Shown here piece after piece: positions 45,437 through 53,326 of a stretch of DNA of 64,000 nucleotides. The DNA lies in contig PLOR01000080.1 of the NCBI GenBank assembly GCA_003142185.1, positions 17,603 through 81,602 on the forward strand, in the 5' to 3' direction. Each line of letters opens with the position of its first letter. The first letter of the stretch is position 1. Source of the stretch: Bryobacterales bacterium. Lineage in GTDB: Bacteria; Acidobacteriota; Terriglobia; Bryobacterales; Bryobacteraceae. The notes beneath the pieces were generated by a model. It saw only the letters and a list, made by a program, of their open reading frames with translations. It had not been told where the DNA came from and searched no databases. Position numbers and translations under genes: made by a program.

Positions 45437-47527
45437 TTACCAGATGTGCACGCGTGCTTCGGGCGCCACGTAAAGCTCGTCACCCGGCTTCACGCCGAAC
45501 GCGTCGTACCATGCGTCGACGTTGCGCACCACGCCGTTGACGCGGAACTGGCGCGGAGAATGCGGATCGCTCACCACCTGCCGGCGCACGTAATCGTCTG
45601 TCACCTTGCCGCGCCAGGCCTGCGCCCAACCGAGGAAAACCCGCTGATCGCCCGTGAGCCCGTCGATCACCGGCGCCGGTTTGCCGCCCAGCGACGCGTG
45701 ATAGGCATCGAGCGCGAGCGTGATGCCGCCCAGATCGGCGATGTTCTCGCCCATGGTGAGATCGCCGTTCACGTGCACGCCGGGCAGCGGCTGGAACGCG
45801 GAATACTGCACTCCCAGCATTTTGGAGCGCGCTTCGAATTTCGTCGCGTCTTCCTTCGTCCACCAGTCGCGCAGAGCGCCCGCGGCATCGATCTTGCGGC
45901 CCTGATCGTCGAATCCGTGAGTAAGTTCATGGCCGATCACTCCGCCGATGGCGCCGTAATTGATGGCGGGGTCCGCATTTGCATCGAACATCGGCGCTTG
46001 CAGAATGCCAACCGGGAACACGATGTCGCGAAGCGAGCCGTTATAGGCGTCGTTGGTTTGCGGCGTCATACTCCAATCGCTGCGGTCCACCGGGCCAAAC
46101 AGACGGCCCGAATAGAACGCCCAGTCCGCGGCGCCCGCGCGGCGCACGTCCCCCACCAGATCGTCGTCGGTGATGAGAAGCTTGGAATAATCGCGCGGGT
46201 GATCGGGGCCAGCGACCTTGATGGTGTAGGTGTCGAGCTTCTGCAGCGCCTCGGGTTTCGTTTTCGGTCCCATCCAGTCGAGTTTTTCGAGGCGCGCACG
46301 ATAGGCAGCTTTCAAACTGGCCACCAGCGCCTCGATTTTGGCTTTCGCGTCAGGGCCGAAATATTTCGCGTTGTAAAGCTGGCCCACGCCAAAGCCTAAA
46401 GTGCCGAAAGTCCCGAAGCGGTCGCCCACCAGGAAATCGCCGCCGCTCACCGCATAAACGCCGCGCTTCCAGCGTACCTGCTGCTGCCGCTGTCCGGCGA
46501 GCGTCTTGCCGCGCATGTCGAAATAAGCTTCGGTGAACGCTTTGGAGAGATACGGCGCGGCGTTATCGGCAATCTCGAAAGCCTGCCAGGCCTGTAGCGT
46601 TTCCATGGGTGTTTGCGCGTAGAGCAAGGCGAGTTTCGGGAACGCGCTCTTCTCCGCCACGATCACCCGCTCGACGTTCGCGACGCCGGCATCCTTCAGA
46701 AACGCTTTCCACCCGAAGCCCGGGGCGTGTTTCTGCAGTCCCGCGATGGACATCGGATTGTAGGCGGCGATGGGATCGCGCTGCTGCGCCTTGGTCCAGC
46801 TCGCGTCCGCAATCCGGGTTTCCAAATCCACCACATCCTTCGCCCGCGCATCGGCATCCGGCCAATCCACGAGGTCGAGGAGCTGAGCGACGTAAGCTTG
46901 ATATTTCGCCTTCTGCGCGGCGAAATCGGACTTCAGATAGTAATCGCGGTCGGGCAGGCCGAGCCCGCCCTGGCCGAGATAGAGGGCGTAATGCTTGGGA
47001 TCCTTCAGATCTACGTCAATGTTGAAATTGAACAAGGTCCCTTCGAAATCCGATGCGTTGCGCCCCATCAGCGCGGCGAGTTCGTCGCGCGATATCGCCG
47101 CGCGCACTTGGGCGAGATCCGGCGCAATCGGTTTCGCGCCCAGTTGCTCCACGCGCGCCTCATCCAGGAACGCCTTATAGAAGGCGCCTATCTTGCCTTC
47201 GAGATCGGCGGGCTCGTGCGGCACTTTGGCGGCCGCCTGCTCCATCATGTCGTGGAGCCGCGCTTCCGTGCGATCCGTCATCAACAACCGAAAACTGATG
47301 GCCGGCTTATCGGGCGGAATCGGCGTGCGGTCGAGCCACGTGCCGTTGGCGAAGCGGAAGAAATCGTTACCGGGCTCGGTGGTTTTGTCGGCGCCCGCAA
47401 CATCATAGCCCCACGCGCCATACTGCGGTTTTGCGGTGGTGTCCGCCACTTGCGCGCTGATCGAAAGCGTCAGCACGATCGCAATTGCCGCGACGACCCC
47501 ACGACGCGAAGCAAGCTTGGTATGCAC
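45437..47527 (-). CDS. M13-family metallopeptidase (neprilysin/PepO type)
   Basis: 696 residues from GTG 47527, chosen for the GGAGGGAG box 7 bases upstream and the signal peptide (MHTKLASRRGVVAAIAIVLTLSISAQ); the longest frame from 47590 is unsupported. Zinc site VIGHELTHGFDDQGRKID (HExxH) with the third ligand in ENIADLGGITLALD. The substrate motif NDAYNGSLRDIVFPVGILQAP (the NAYY-like stretch) is present. The C-terminus ends ARVHIW in place of the usual CRVW. It cleaves peptides in the periplasm or outside the cell. Confidence 0.95.
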   Translation of the reverse strand: MHTKLASRRGVVAAIAIVLTLSISAQVADTTAKPQYGAWGYDVAGADKTTEPGNDFFRFANGTWLDRTPIPPDKPAISFRLLMTDRTEARLHDMMEQAAAKVPHEPADLEGKIGAFYKAFLDEARVEQLGAKPIAPDLAQVRAAISRDELAALMGRNASDFEGTLFNFNIDVDLKDPKHYALYLGQGGLGLPDRDYYLKSDFAAQKAKYQAYVAQLLDLVDWPDADARAKDVVDLETRIADASWTKAQQRDPIAAYNPMSIAGLQKHAPGFGWKAFLKDAGVANVERVIVAEKSAFPKLALLYAQTPMETLQAWQAFEIADNAAPYLSKAFTEAYFDMRGKTLAGQRQQQVRWKRGVYAVSGGDFLVGDRFGTFGTLGFGVGQLYNAKYFGPDAKAKIEALVASLKAAYRARLEKLDWMGPKTKPEALQKLDTYTIKVAGPDHPRDYSKLLITDDDLVGDVRRAGAADWAFYSGRLFGPVDRSDWSMTPQTNDAYNGSLRDIVFPVGILQAPMFDANADPAINYGAIGGVIGHELTHGFDDQGRKIDAAGALRDWWTKEDATKFEARSKMLGVQYSAFQPLPGVHVNGDLTMGENIADLGGITLALDAYHASLGGKPAPVIDGLTGDQRVFLGWAQAWRGKVTDDYVRRQVVSDPHSPRQFRVNGVVRNVDAWYDAFGVKPGDELYVAPEARVHIW

Positions 47528-47637
47528 GTTTAACTCCCTCCATGAACGTATCGGCGGCCATGGTCGCAGATCGGCCGTGCCGTAAGTCATATTACCGCGT
47601 CTTTATGTTCTCTGCGAACTCGATACCAGGGCCGTAT

Positions 47638-48003
47638 TCAGCCTTTCTTGATGAAGTCCTCGCGGACCGGGTGGAACGTATCCACCAGCCGCGCGGAACG
47701 AGACAACAACTGAATGGAGTGCGGAACGCCCGAGGGAATCGCAATCAGATCGCCGGCGTTCAGCCTTTCCGGGGTGCTGCCTTCACTGCAGAACAGCACT
47801 TCACCGGAGGCCACGTATGTAGTCTGCTCGTGAGGGTGCGAGTGGAACGGTTCGGGCTCCTTCCACGGCCCACCTTCGATGTCCAGCGCCACCGACATGA
47901 GCTGGTTGGTGCGGATAATCCTTCTCGACAATCCTTCGCCCAGCTTTTCAGCCGGCTCGACGGCGGGACGCAATGCAGCAACTTTGTCCTTAGCATAAAC
48001 CAT
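47638..48003 (-). CDS. Cupin-domain protein
   Basis: 121 residues from ATG 48003 (MVYAKDKVAALRPAV); a longer frame to 48132 has a basic, low-complexity leader and is not used. It is a single cupin: PFHSHPHEQTTYVASGEVLF (His metal ligands and Glu) and GDLIAIPSGVPHSIQLL (second motif with His). Ligand or substrate is unknown; small stand-alone cupins often bind metals or act as sugar or acid sensors. It is divergent from the esterase gene. Confidence 0.85.
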   Translation of the reverse strand: MVYAKDKVAALRPAVEPAEKLGEGLSRRIIRTNQLMSVALDIEGGPWKEPEPFHSHPHEQTTYVASGEVLFCSEGSTPERLNAGDLIAIPSGVPHSIQLLSRSARLVDTFHPVREDFIKKG

Positions 48004-48164
48004 GCAGCCATTTTCCCGCACTCGACGAGGTCGACGCCGCCAGGTCGTGAGCGCCGACCTGGAGGCTGCACAGGAGGTCTTCTCTGTCCGACACGCTTGC
48101 GTGAGATCGCTTGGGTGCTGGCGCGCCGACACATTGTCGTTCTATATTTGTTTGAGAGTCGAAC

Positions 48165-50384
48165 ATGGTTCCTTCCTCACGCGCAATACGAGCAACATGG
48201 CGGGTTCTCCCGATGAGCCTTCTAGTCGTCGTCGCGTCTCAATTTGCAGCGGCGCAGCAAGCTCCCAGCCCGGCTGCGGGGGTGCCTCCTGCTTCTTCAA
48301 CTGGTGGGCCGCTGCCGATGAACTGGACGGCGGAACAGGACCATCAGAACATGATGGATCAGCTCGGCATCAAGGCCCTCCGCCCGGGAGCGAACGGCAA
48401 TGAAAAAGCCCCCGATCACGCCAATTACGATGAGTCCAAAGCTAATCCGTTTCCGGACCTGCCCGACGCGCTCACGCTCAAGAACGGGCAACGGGTCACG
48501 ACGGCGGCACAATGGCGGCGGGACCGTCGCCCGGAGATCGTGGAAGATTTTGAGCGCGAGGTGGTCGGCCGCATCCCCGTCAACGTGCCGGGGGTGACCT
48601 GGACCGTCACGAGCACGACGAACTCGAAGGCCGGCGTCTTTCCCGTGATCGAAAAGCAACTCATCGGACACGTGGACAACTCCAGGTGTCCGTCGATCAG
48701 CGTTGATGTCCAGATGACGCTGGTCACGCCGGGCAACGCGAAGGGCCCCGTGCCGGTCATGATGATGTTCGGCAGCCAGGCATTTCTCAAGCGGATGGCA
48801 GAGTTCATGGAAAAGCGCCCTGAGTCGAAGGGGATGCTGGGGACCGATCCGCCTTCGACTGAACAGCTGATTGCCAATGGTTGGGGCTACGCGTTCCTCG
48901 ATCCGGGCAGCATTCAGCCCGATAACGGTGCAGGGCTGAGGCAGGGCATCATCGGTCTGACGAACAAGGGACAGCCGCGCAAGCCGGAGGACTGGGGCTC
49001 GCTGCGGGCCTGGGGCTGGGGCGCATCGCGCGGCCTCGACTATCTGGAAACCGACCAGGCAGTGGACGCCAAGCGTGTCGGCATTGAGGGTGTTTCGCGG
49101 TTTGGGAAAGCAGCCCTGGTGACTATGGCGTTCGACACTCGCTTTGCGGTCGCGCTGATTGGTTCCTCCGGCGAAGGCGGCGCCAAACCGCACCGGCGCA
49201 ACTTCGGAGAGAAGCTTGAGAATCTCACCAACTCCGGTGAGTATCACTGGATGGCCGGCAACTTCCTCAAATACGGTGCGGTTGAGGCTTCGTTTGGGAG
49301 CGAGAATGCCGGCGACCTGCCGGTGGATTCCAATGAGCTGATAGCGTTGTGTGCCCCGCGGCTGACCTTCATCAGCTACGGCATCCCGGAGAAGGGCGAT
49401 GCGAAGTGGCTGGACCACCAGGGCAGCTACATGGCGGCCGTGGCCGCGGGGCCCGTATTCCGTTTGCTCGGCGCGAAGGATCTCGGAGTCACGGAAGACT
49501 ATCATTCCGCGAAAATGCCGCCGGTCAATGTCGGACTCCTCGAAGGCCAACTCGCTTGGCGCCAGCATGACGGCGGCCACACCGACGCTCCGAATTGGAA
49601 GTACTTCCTCCCCTGGGCGGACCGGTTCCTGAACTATCGTGCGACCGCGTGGCAACTTCCCGCGGATCAGCCGGTGTTCCGTACCGATCCGAACTCGCTG
49701 GTGGCCCACGCCCAGCTCCTCGAAAAGGCGAAGCGGGGCGGGATCGACCTCTATTTCGAGGGAGACTCGATTACGCGCCGCTGGGGCGCCACCGACTATC
49801 CTGAGCTGCTAGCCAATTGGAGGCAGAACTTCTTCGGTTGGAACGCGGCTGATTTCGGCTGGGGGGCCGATCAGACACAGAACATTCTCTGGCGGCTGGA
49901 GAACGGCGAACTCGACGGTTTGAATCCCAAGGTCGTCGTCCTGCTCGCCGGTACGAATAACGTTGGCGACACACTGGCGCACGGTGACGCCAATGAGCGG
50001 ACCGGCGATGTCACGCGAGGTCTTCAGGCGATTGTGCGGACGATTCAGGCCAAAGCGCCTGCGGCGACGATCATCGTGACAGGGATCTTCCCGCGCAACG
50101 ACAACATGAACCTGATGCCGATCATTGACAAGGTCAACGGCAATCTCTCCAGTATTGCCGACAGTCGGAAGGTCCGGTATCTGAACATAAACGACAAGCT
50201 AGCCGCCCGCGATGGCCGGCTCTTTGACGGAATGATGCATGCTGGGGACAAGGTGCATCCGACCGTCCAGGCGTATCAGATTTGGGCCGACGCGTTGAAG
50301 CCGGTCCTTAGCGAATTGCTGGGCTCTCCCGCCGCCGTGGACCACGCTCCGCCGCCCACCGGCGATCCCAGCGTGGCGCGATGA
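48165..50384 (+). CDS. Double esterase: CE15 glucuronoyl esterase fused to an SGNH/GDSL hydrolase
   Basis: 739 residues with a signal peptide (VLPMSLLVVVASQFAAAQ). Residues about 50-480 are CE15-like: GVSRFGKAALVTMAFDTRF carries the nucleophile Ser, SSGEGGAKPHRRNFGEKLENL the acid, and HDGGHTDAPNWKYF the His. Residues about 510-720 are an SGNH hydrolase: FEGDSITRRWGA (block I Ser), AGTNN (block III Asn) and DKVHPT (block V Asp/His). CE15 enzymes cut ester links between lignin and glucuronoxylan; the SGNH part is probably a carbohydrate deacetylase. Together they suggest plant cell-wall hemicellulose degradation. Confidence 0.92.
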   Translation: MVPSSRAIRATWRVLPMSLLVVVASQFAAAQQAPSPAAGVPPASSTGGPLPMNWTAEQDHQNMMDQLGIKALRPGANGNEKAPDHANYDESKANPFPDLPDALTLKNGQRVTTAAQWRRDRRPEIVEDFEREVVGRIPVNVPGVTWTVTSTTNSKAGVFPVIEKQLIGHVDNSRCPSISVDVQMTLVTPGNAKGPVPVMMMFGSQAFLKRMAEFMEKRPESKGMLGTDPPSTEQLIANGWGYAFLDPGSIQPDNGAGLRQGIIGLTNKGQPRKPEDWGSLRAWGWGASRGLDYLETDQAVDAKRVGIEGVSRFGKAALVTMAFDTRFAVALIGSSGEGGAKPHRRNFGEKLENLTNSGEYHWMAGNFLKYGAVEASFGSENAGDLPVDSNELIALCAPRLTFISYGIPEKGDAKWLDHQGSYMAAVAAGPVFRLLGAKDLGVTEDYHSAKMPPVNVGLLEGQLAWRQHDGGHTDAPNWKYFLPWADRFLNYRATAWQLPADQPVFRTDPNSLVAHAQLLEKAKRGGIDLYFEGDSITRRWGATDYPELLANWRQNFFGWNAADFGWGADQTQNILWRLENGELDGLNPKVVVLLAGTNNVGDTLAHGDANERTGDVTRGLQAIVRTIQAKAPAATIIVTGIFPRNDNMNLMPIIDKVNGNLSSIADSRKVRYLNINDKLAARDGRLFDGMMHAGDKVHPTVQAYQIWADALKPVLSELLGSPAAVDHAPPPTGDPSVAR

Positions 50385-51129
50385 CGGAATTACGTCTTGC
50401 CTAAGCGCTCTATCTCACGGCAATCCGAAACGGCAGGAGTTAAAAGATGACACATAGCTGCATCCCTCTCGTATTGGACTGAGCATGGATCCCCGAGAGA
50501 TTCGAACATATCGTGTGCAGCTTTACAGCGCGTCTCGGTGAAATCGCGTTGCGGCTCTTTGCGTATGCGCCTCGAGCAAGCTGTCGTAGGATAGCATGTG
50601 GAAGTCTTCGCGCTCCTGCGCACTGATCAACCGTCGCCTACCTAGCTTACATCGTTTGCTCGGGGTCCGACAACGGGAAGATGGTCTTAGGCGCGTGGAA
50701 GTGCGAGGCCTTCGAGAACATCACTGATGGACAGCGTAGTGGAAAGTGTTGCAATCTTGATCGGCCGGGAGTTGGCGCAGTGGAACGAAGCAGGCGGGAC
50801 GCCCTTTAGGCGATACCGAGCAGGGCATCGAATAGCCAGACGGAGCCACCCAGGTTTTGTCTCTTGATTCCGAGTAATCGCTGTCGCGAAATCCCCTTCT
50901 GTCCACCAGAGTCGTTCCGGAAGACCCAGCCGTTCCGACATTTCGCTTGAAGTCTCCTCCAGCCCAAGGTAAGGTCAAAATGGCTACCGATAATGAACCT
51001 TAACGGGCCCCTCGTGGAGCGTGCACGCCGCCATACAACCAGCGGTCGAGTGGGCGACGGGCCATTCTCGACGGCTACTTCACCGCCGACCTGGGGCATC
51101 AAGCTGCAATCTGTAGGATAATCACTCAG
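50385..51129. other. Intergenic region with unrecognised coding debris
   Basis: No intact gene is supported over 745 bases. On the minus strand near 50545-50650 one frame reads RRLISAQEREDFHMLSYDSLLEAH and ends at a stop. Just above it another frame reads MFSKASHFHAPKTIFPLSDPEQTM. Both look like C-terminal ends of proteins without their bodies. The first vaguely resembles the end of DUF4263 (Shedu-type) nucleases, but this is not secure. Confidence 0.35.
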
Positions 51130-52542
51130 ATGAAATCGAAGCTTGCCGTTTGTTCTTTCCTGACAGTGGCGCTCTCGGCCCAGAGCCGCTTCGCTCCGGG
51201 CGTTAAGCCCTTTGTCACCGTGGACGATCCTGTAGTCGCTCTCCAGCATGTTCGCGTGATCGACGGAACCGGCGCCGAACCGCGGGAGGACCAGACGATT
51301 ATCCTCGACCATGGCAAGATATCGGCAGTGGGCCCGTCGGCAACCACAGTGCAGCCGGCTGGTGCCCGCGCCGTCGATCTCAGTGGCTCAACCGTGATCC
51401 CCGGTCTTGTCGGAATGCACGAACACTTGTTCTATCCCTCCGGCGGCGGCATCCCCATGTACAACGAGCAAGCCTTCAGCTTCCCGCGCCTCTATCTGGC
51501 GAGCGGTGTGACCACAGCCCGCACAGCCGGCAGCCTGGAGCCCTATACCGATCTCAACCTAAAGCGCTTGATCGATAACGGAAGTATGCCGGGGCCCGAG
51601 CTTTACATCACCGGGCCCTATCTCGAAGGAGCGGGCAGTTTCGCGGCCCAGATGCACGAACTCACCGGCCCCGATGACGCTGCGCGCACCGTGGAGTATT
51701 GGGCATCCGAAGGAGTCACGTCCTTCAAGGCCTATATGAACATCACCCGCGACGAACTGAAGGCGGCCGTGGACACGGCACACCGGCATGGAATCAAAGT
51801 CACGGGCCACCTCTGTTCGATCGGTTTCAGCGAGGCCGCCGCGATTGGAATCGACAATCTGGAACACGGCCTGCTGGTGGACACCGAGTTTCACCCAGGC
51901 AAGCTGCCCGACGTCTGCCCTCCTCAGGCGGCTACCCGCAGCGAGATCGCCCGTCTGGATCTGGACAGCGCCCCGGTGCGCAACATGATCGCAGACTTGG
52001 TGAAGCACAATGTCGCGATCACTTCCACCCTCGCGGTGTTCGAAGCGTTCGACGGAGGCCGGCCGCCGCTGGAGGAGCGATTCCTCGATGCGTTGACGGC
52101 GGAGGCGCAGGTCAGCTACCTCGGCGCGCGCGCCCGCGCCCAGGCCGGATCGTTCCTGCCGATGCTCAAAAAGGAATTGGAGTTCGAATTTGCCTTCGTG
52201 AAGGCGGGAGGTCTGCTGATGTCGGGTGCGGATCCCACGGGCAACGGCGGGGCACTGGCCGGTTTTGCCGACCAGCGCAATATCGAGCTGCTGGTAGAGG
52301 CGGGATTCACGTGTTCGCAGGCCATCCAGATCGCAACTGCTAACGGCGCGAAGTTCCTTGGTGAGTTCGACCGCATCGGGACCATCGCCGTCGGCAAGCA
52401 GGCCGACCTCGTTGTGATCGACGGCAATCCCGCGGCCCGCATCGCGGACATTCGCAAAGTCAAGATGGTCTTCAAGAATGGTGTCGGCTACGATCCCGTG
52501 AAGCTGCTGGAGTCTGTACGCGGTTCGGTTGCCCTGCACTAG
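51130..52542 (+). CDS. Amidohydrolase family protein, exported
   Basis: 470 residues with a short signal peptide (MKSKLAVCSFLTVALSAQS). The metal-dependent hydrolase motifs are in order: VIPGLVGMHEHLF (HxH), SFKAYM (bridging Lys), IKVTGHLCS and NLEHG (His ligands), and LLMSGADPTGNGG (Asp). The N- and C-terminal strands (VRVIDGTGAEPREDQTIIL and GKQADLVVIDGNP) form the accessory beta-sandwich. It resembles imidazolonepropionase/prolidase-like amidohydrolases. The substrate is unknown; a cyclic amide or peptide is likely. Confidence 0.9.
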   Translation: MKSKLAVCSFLTVALSAQSRFAPGVKPFVTVDDPVVALQHVRVIDGTGAEPREDQTIILDHGKISAVGPSATTVQPAGARAVDLSGSTVIPGLVGMHEHLFYPSGGGIPMYNEQAFSFPRLYLASGVTTARTAGSLEPYTDLNLKRLIDNGSMPGPELYITGPYLEGAGSFAAQMHELTGPDDAARTVEYWASEGVTSFKAYMNITRDELKAAVDTAHRHGIKVTGHLCSIGFSEAAAIGIDNLEHGLLVDTEFHPGKLPDVCPPQAATRSEIARLDLDSAPVRNMIADLVKHNVAITSTLAVFEAFDGGRPPLEERFLDALTAEAQVSYLGARARAQAGSFLPMLKKELEFEFAFVKAGGLLMSGADPTGNGGALAGFADQRNIELLVEAGFTCSQAIQIATANGAKFLGEFDRIGTIAVGKQADLVVIDGNPAARIADIRKVKMVFKNGVGYDPVKLLESVRGSVALH

Positions 52543-52552
52543 CCGCCGCGAG

Positions 52553-52716
52553 CTATAGCCTTTGCCCCTTGCAGGCTCCTGTTTCAAACAGCGAATCGAT
52601 GCCGCAGATGGAGGTAAACATCTTGCGCGCGTTGTGGGCGACGCCGGGGACCAGGCAGCACGCGCTGTGCGAGCCCGGTGTTGTGGCGCGACTGCAGATA
52701 CGTGAAATAGTTGGCG
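52553..52716 (-). pseudogene. Frameshifted 3' fragment of a secreted protein
   Basis: One minus-strand frame reads ANYFTYLQSRHNTG and the adjacent frame continues SHSACCLVPGVAHNARKMF...CGIDSLFETGACKGQRL to a stop. The joined reading has the look of a conserved Cys-containing C-terminus. I associate it with secreted alpha/beta-hydrolase-like proteins of acidobacteria, but only loosely. The upstream body is absent. Confidence 0.35.
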
Positions 52717-52765
52717 CCGCGCCGCAGGCGTGTCGGACCTTGAGCCTCGGCGGCACAGTTGCGAC

Positions 52766-52984
52766 GTGAATTTCGAAGCGCGGATTCCCGAGGCGACGAG
52801 GGACGAACTGGCTGCGATGGGGCACAAAGTCGTGATGCGTGGTGACTTTTCTTCCACGAGAATGGGCTCGGGACAGGCGGTTCAGCGCGACTTTGGTAAA
52901 GGGATGAATGCTGGGGCGTCCGATCCCCGGAAGGACGGGGCGGCGGTGGCGGAATTGAAAGGGTTCAAGATCGAGGGGAAGTAG
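52766..52984 (+). pseudogene. 3' fragment of a gamma-glutamyltransferase gene
   Basis: The frame reads VNFEARIPEATRDELAAMGH, then VVMRGDFSSTRMGSGQAV, then GMNAGASDPRKDGAAVAEL to a TAG-free end at TAG 52982-52984. This is the C-terminal end of gamma-glutamyltranspeptidases (R-I-P-E...GH...GSGQAV...SDPRKDGAA). The rest of the enzyme, including the catalytic Thr region, is missing upstream, where an unrelated fragment lies on the other strand. Confidence 0.7.
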
Positions 52985-53080
52985 ACAGCCGGTTTGTCAA
53001 GTCGTAGTCGTCACGTGTCTGCCGATCCAGTGCGGCGCAGTTCTCCATAGGCGTCCGTCGATCCACTCCCGCAGATGGAG

Positions 53081-53128
53081 GCGAGAGATCTCGTAAGGGC
53101 CGAGTCGGTCTCCGGTAGAGAGTGGCAT
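53081..53128 (-). pseudogene. 5' stub of a Ser/Thr protein kinase gene
   Basis: From an ATG at 53128 the minus strand reads MPLSTGDRLGPYEISR, matching the standard opening of acidobacterial Ser/Thr kinases (M..L..GD+LGPYEI). It then diverges and reaches a stop after about 43 codons with no Gly-rich loop. It appears to be a stub left by deletion. Confidence 0.45.
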
Positions 53129-53326
53129 GTAAATCACCACCTAGCCGAATTCGGCGCAACCCGCGGATGTGCTTCGGCTGACAGCGGGAGCTACCGATAT
53201 CAGGTCTTTAACGGGTGGAGTCGAGCAGTTGCCGCCGGCGTTCAGTTCCCGGAACGCCGTTTGACCTAAGCCTGACGGCGGATGCTCTGCTTTCATTTTG
53301 AAGCCCTACGCCGCCAGGCGAATCGA

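Noticed and set aside
51559..52857. 432-residue minus-strand open frame
   Set aside because: Antisense to the amidohydrolase, whose metal ligands are intact.
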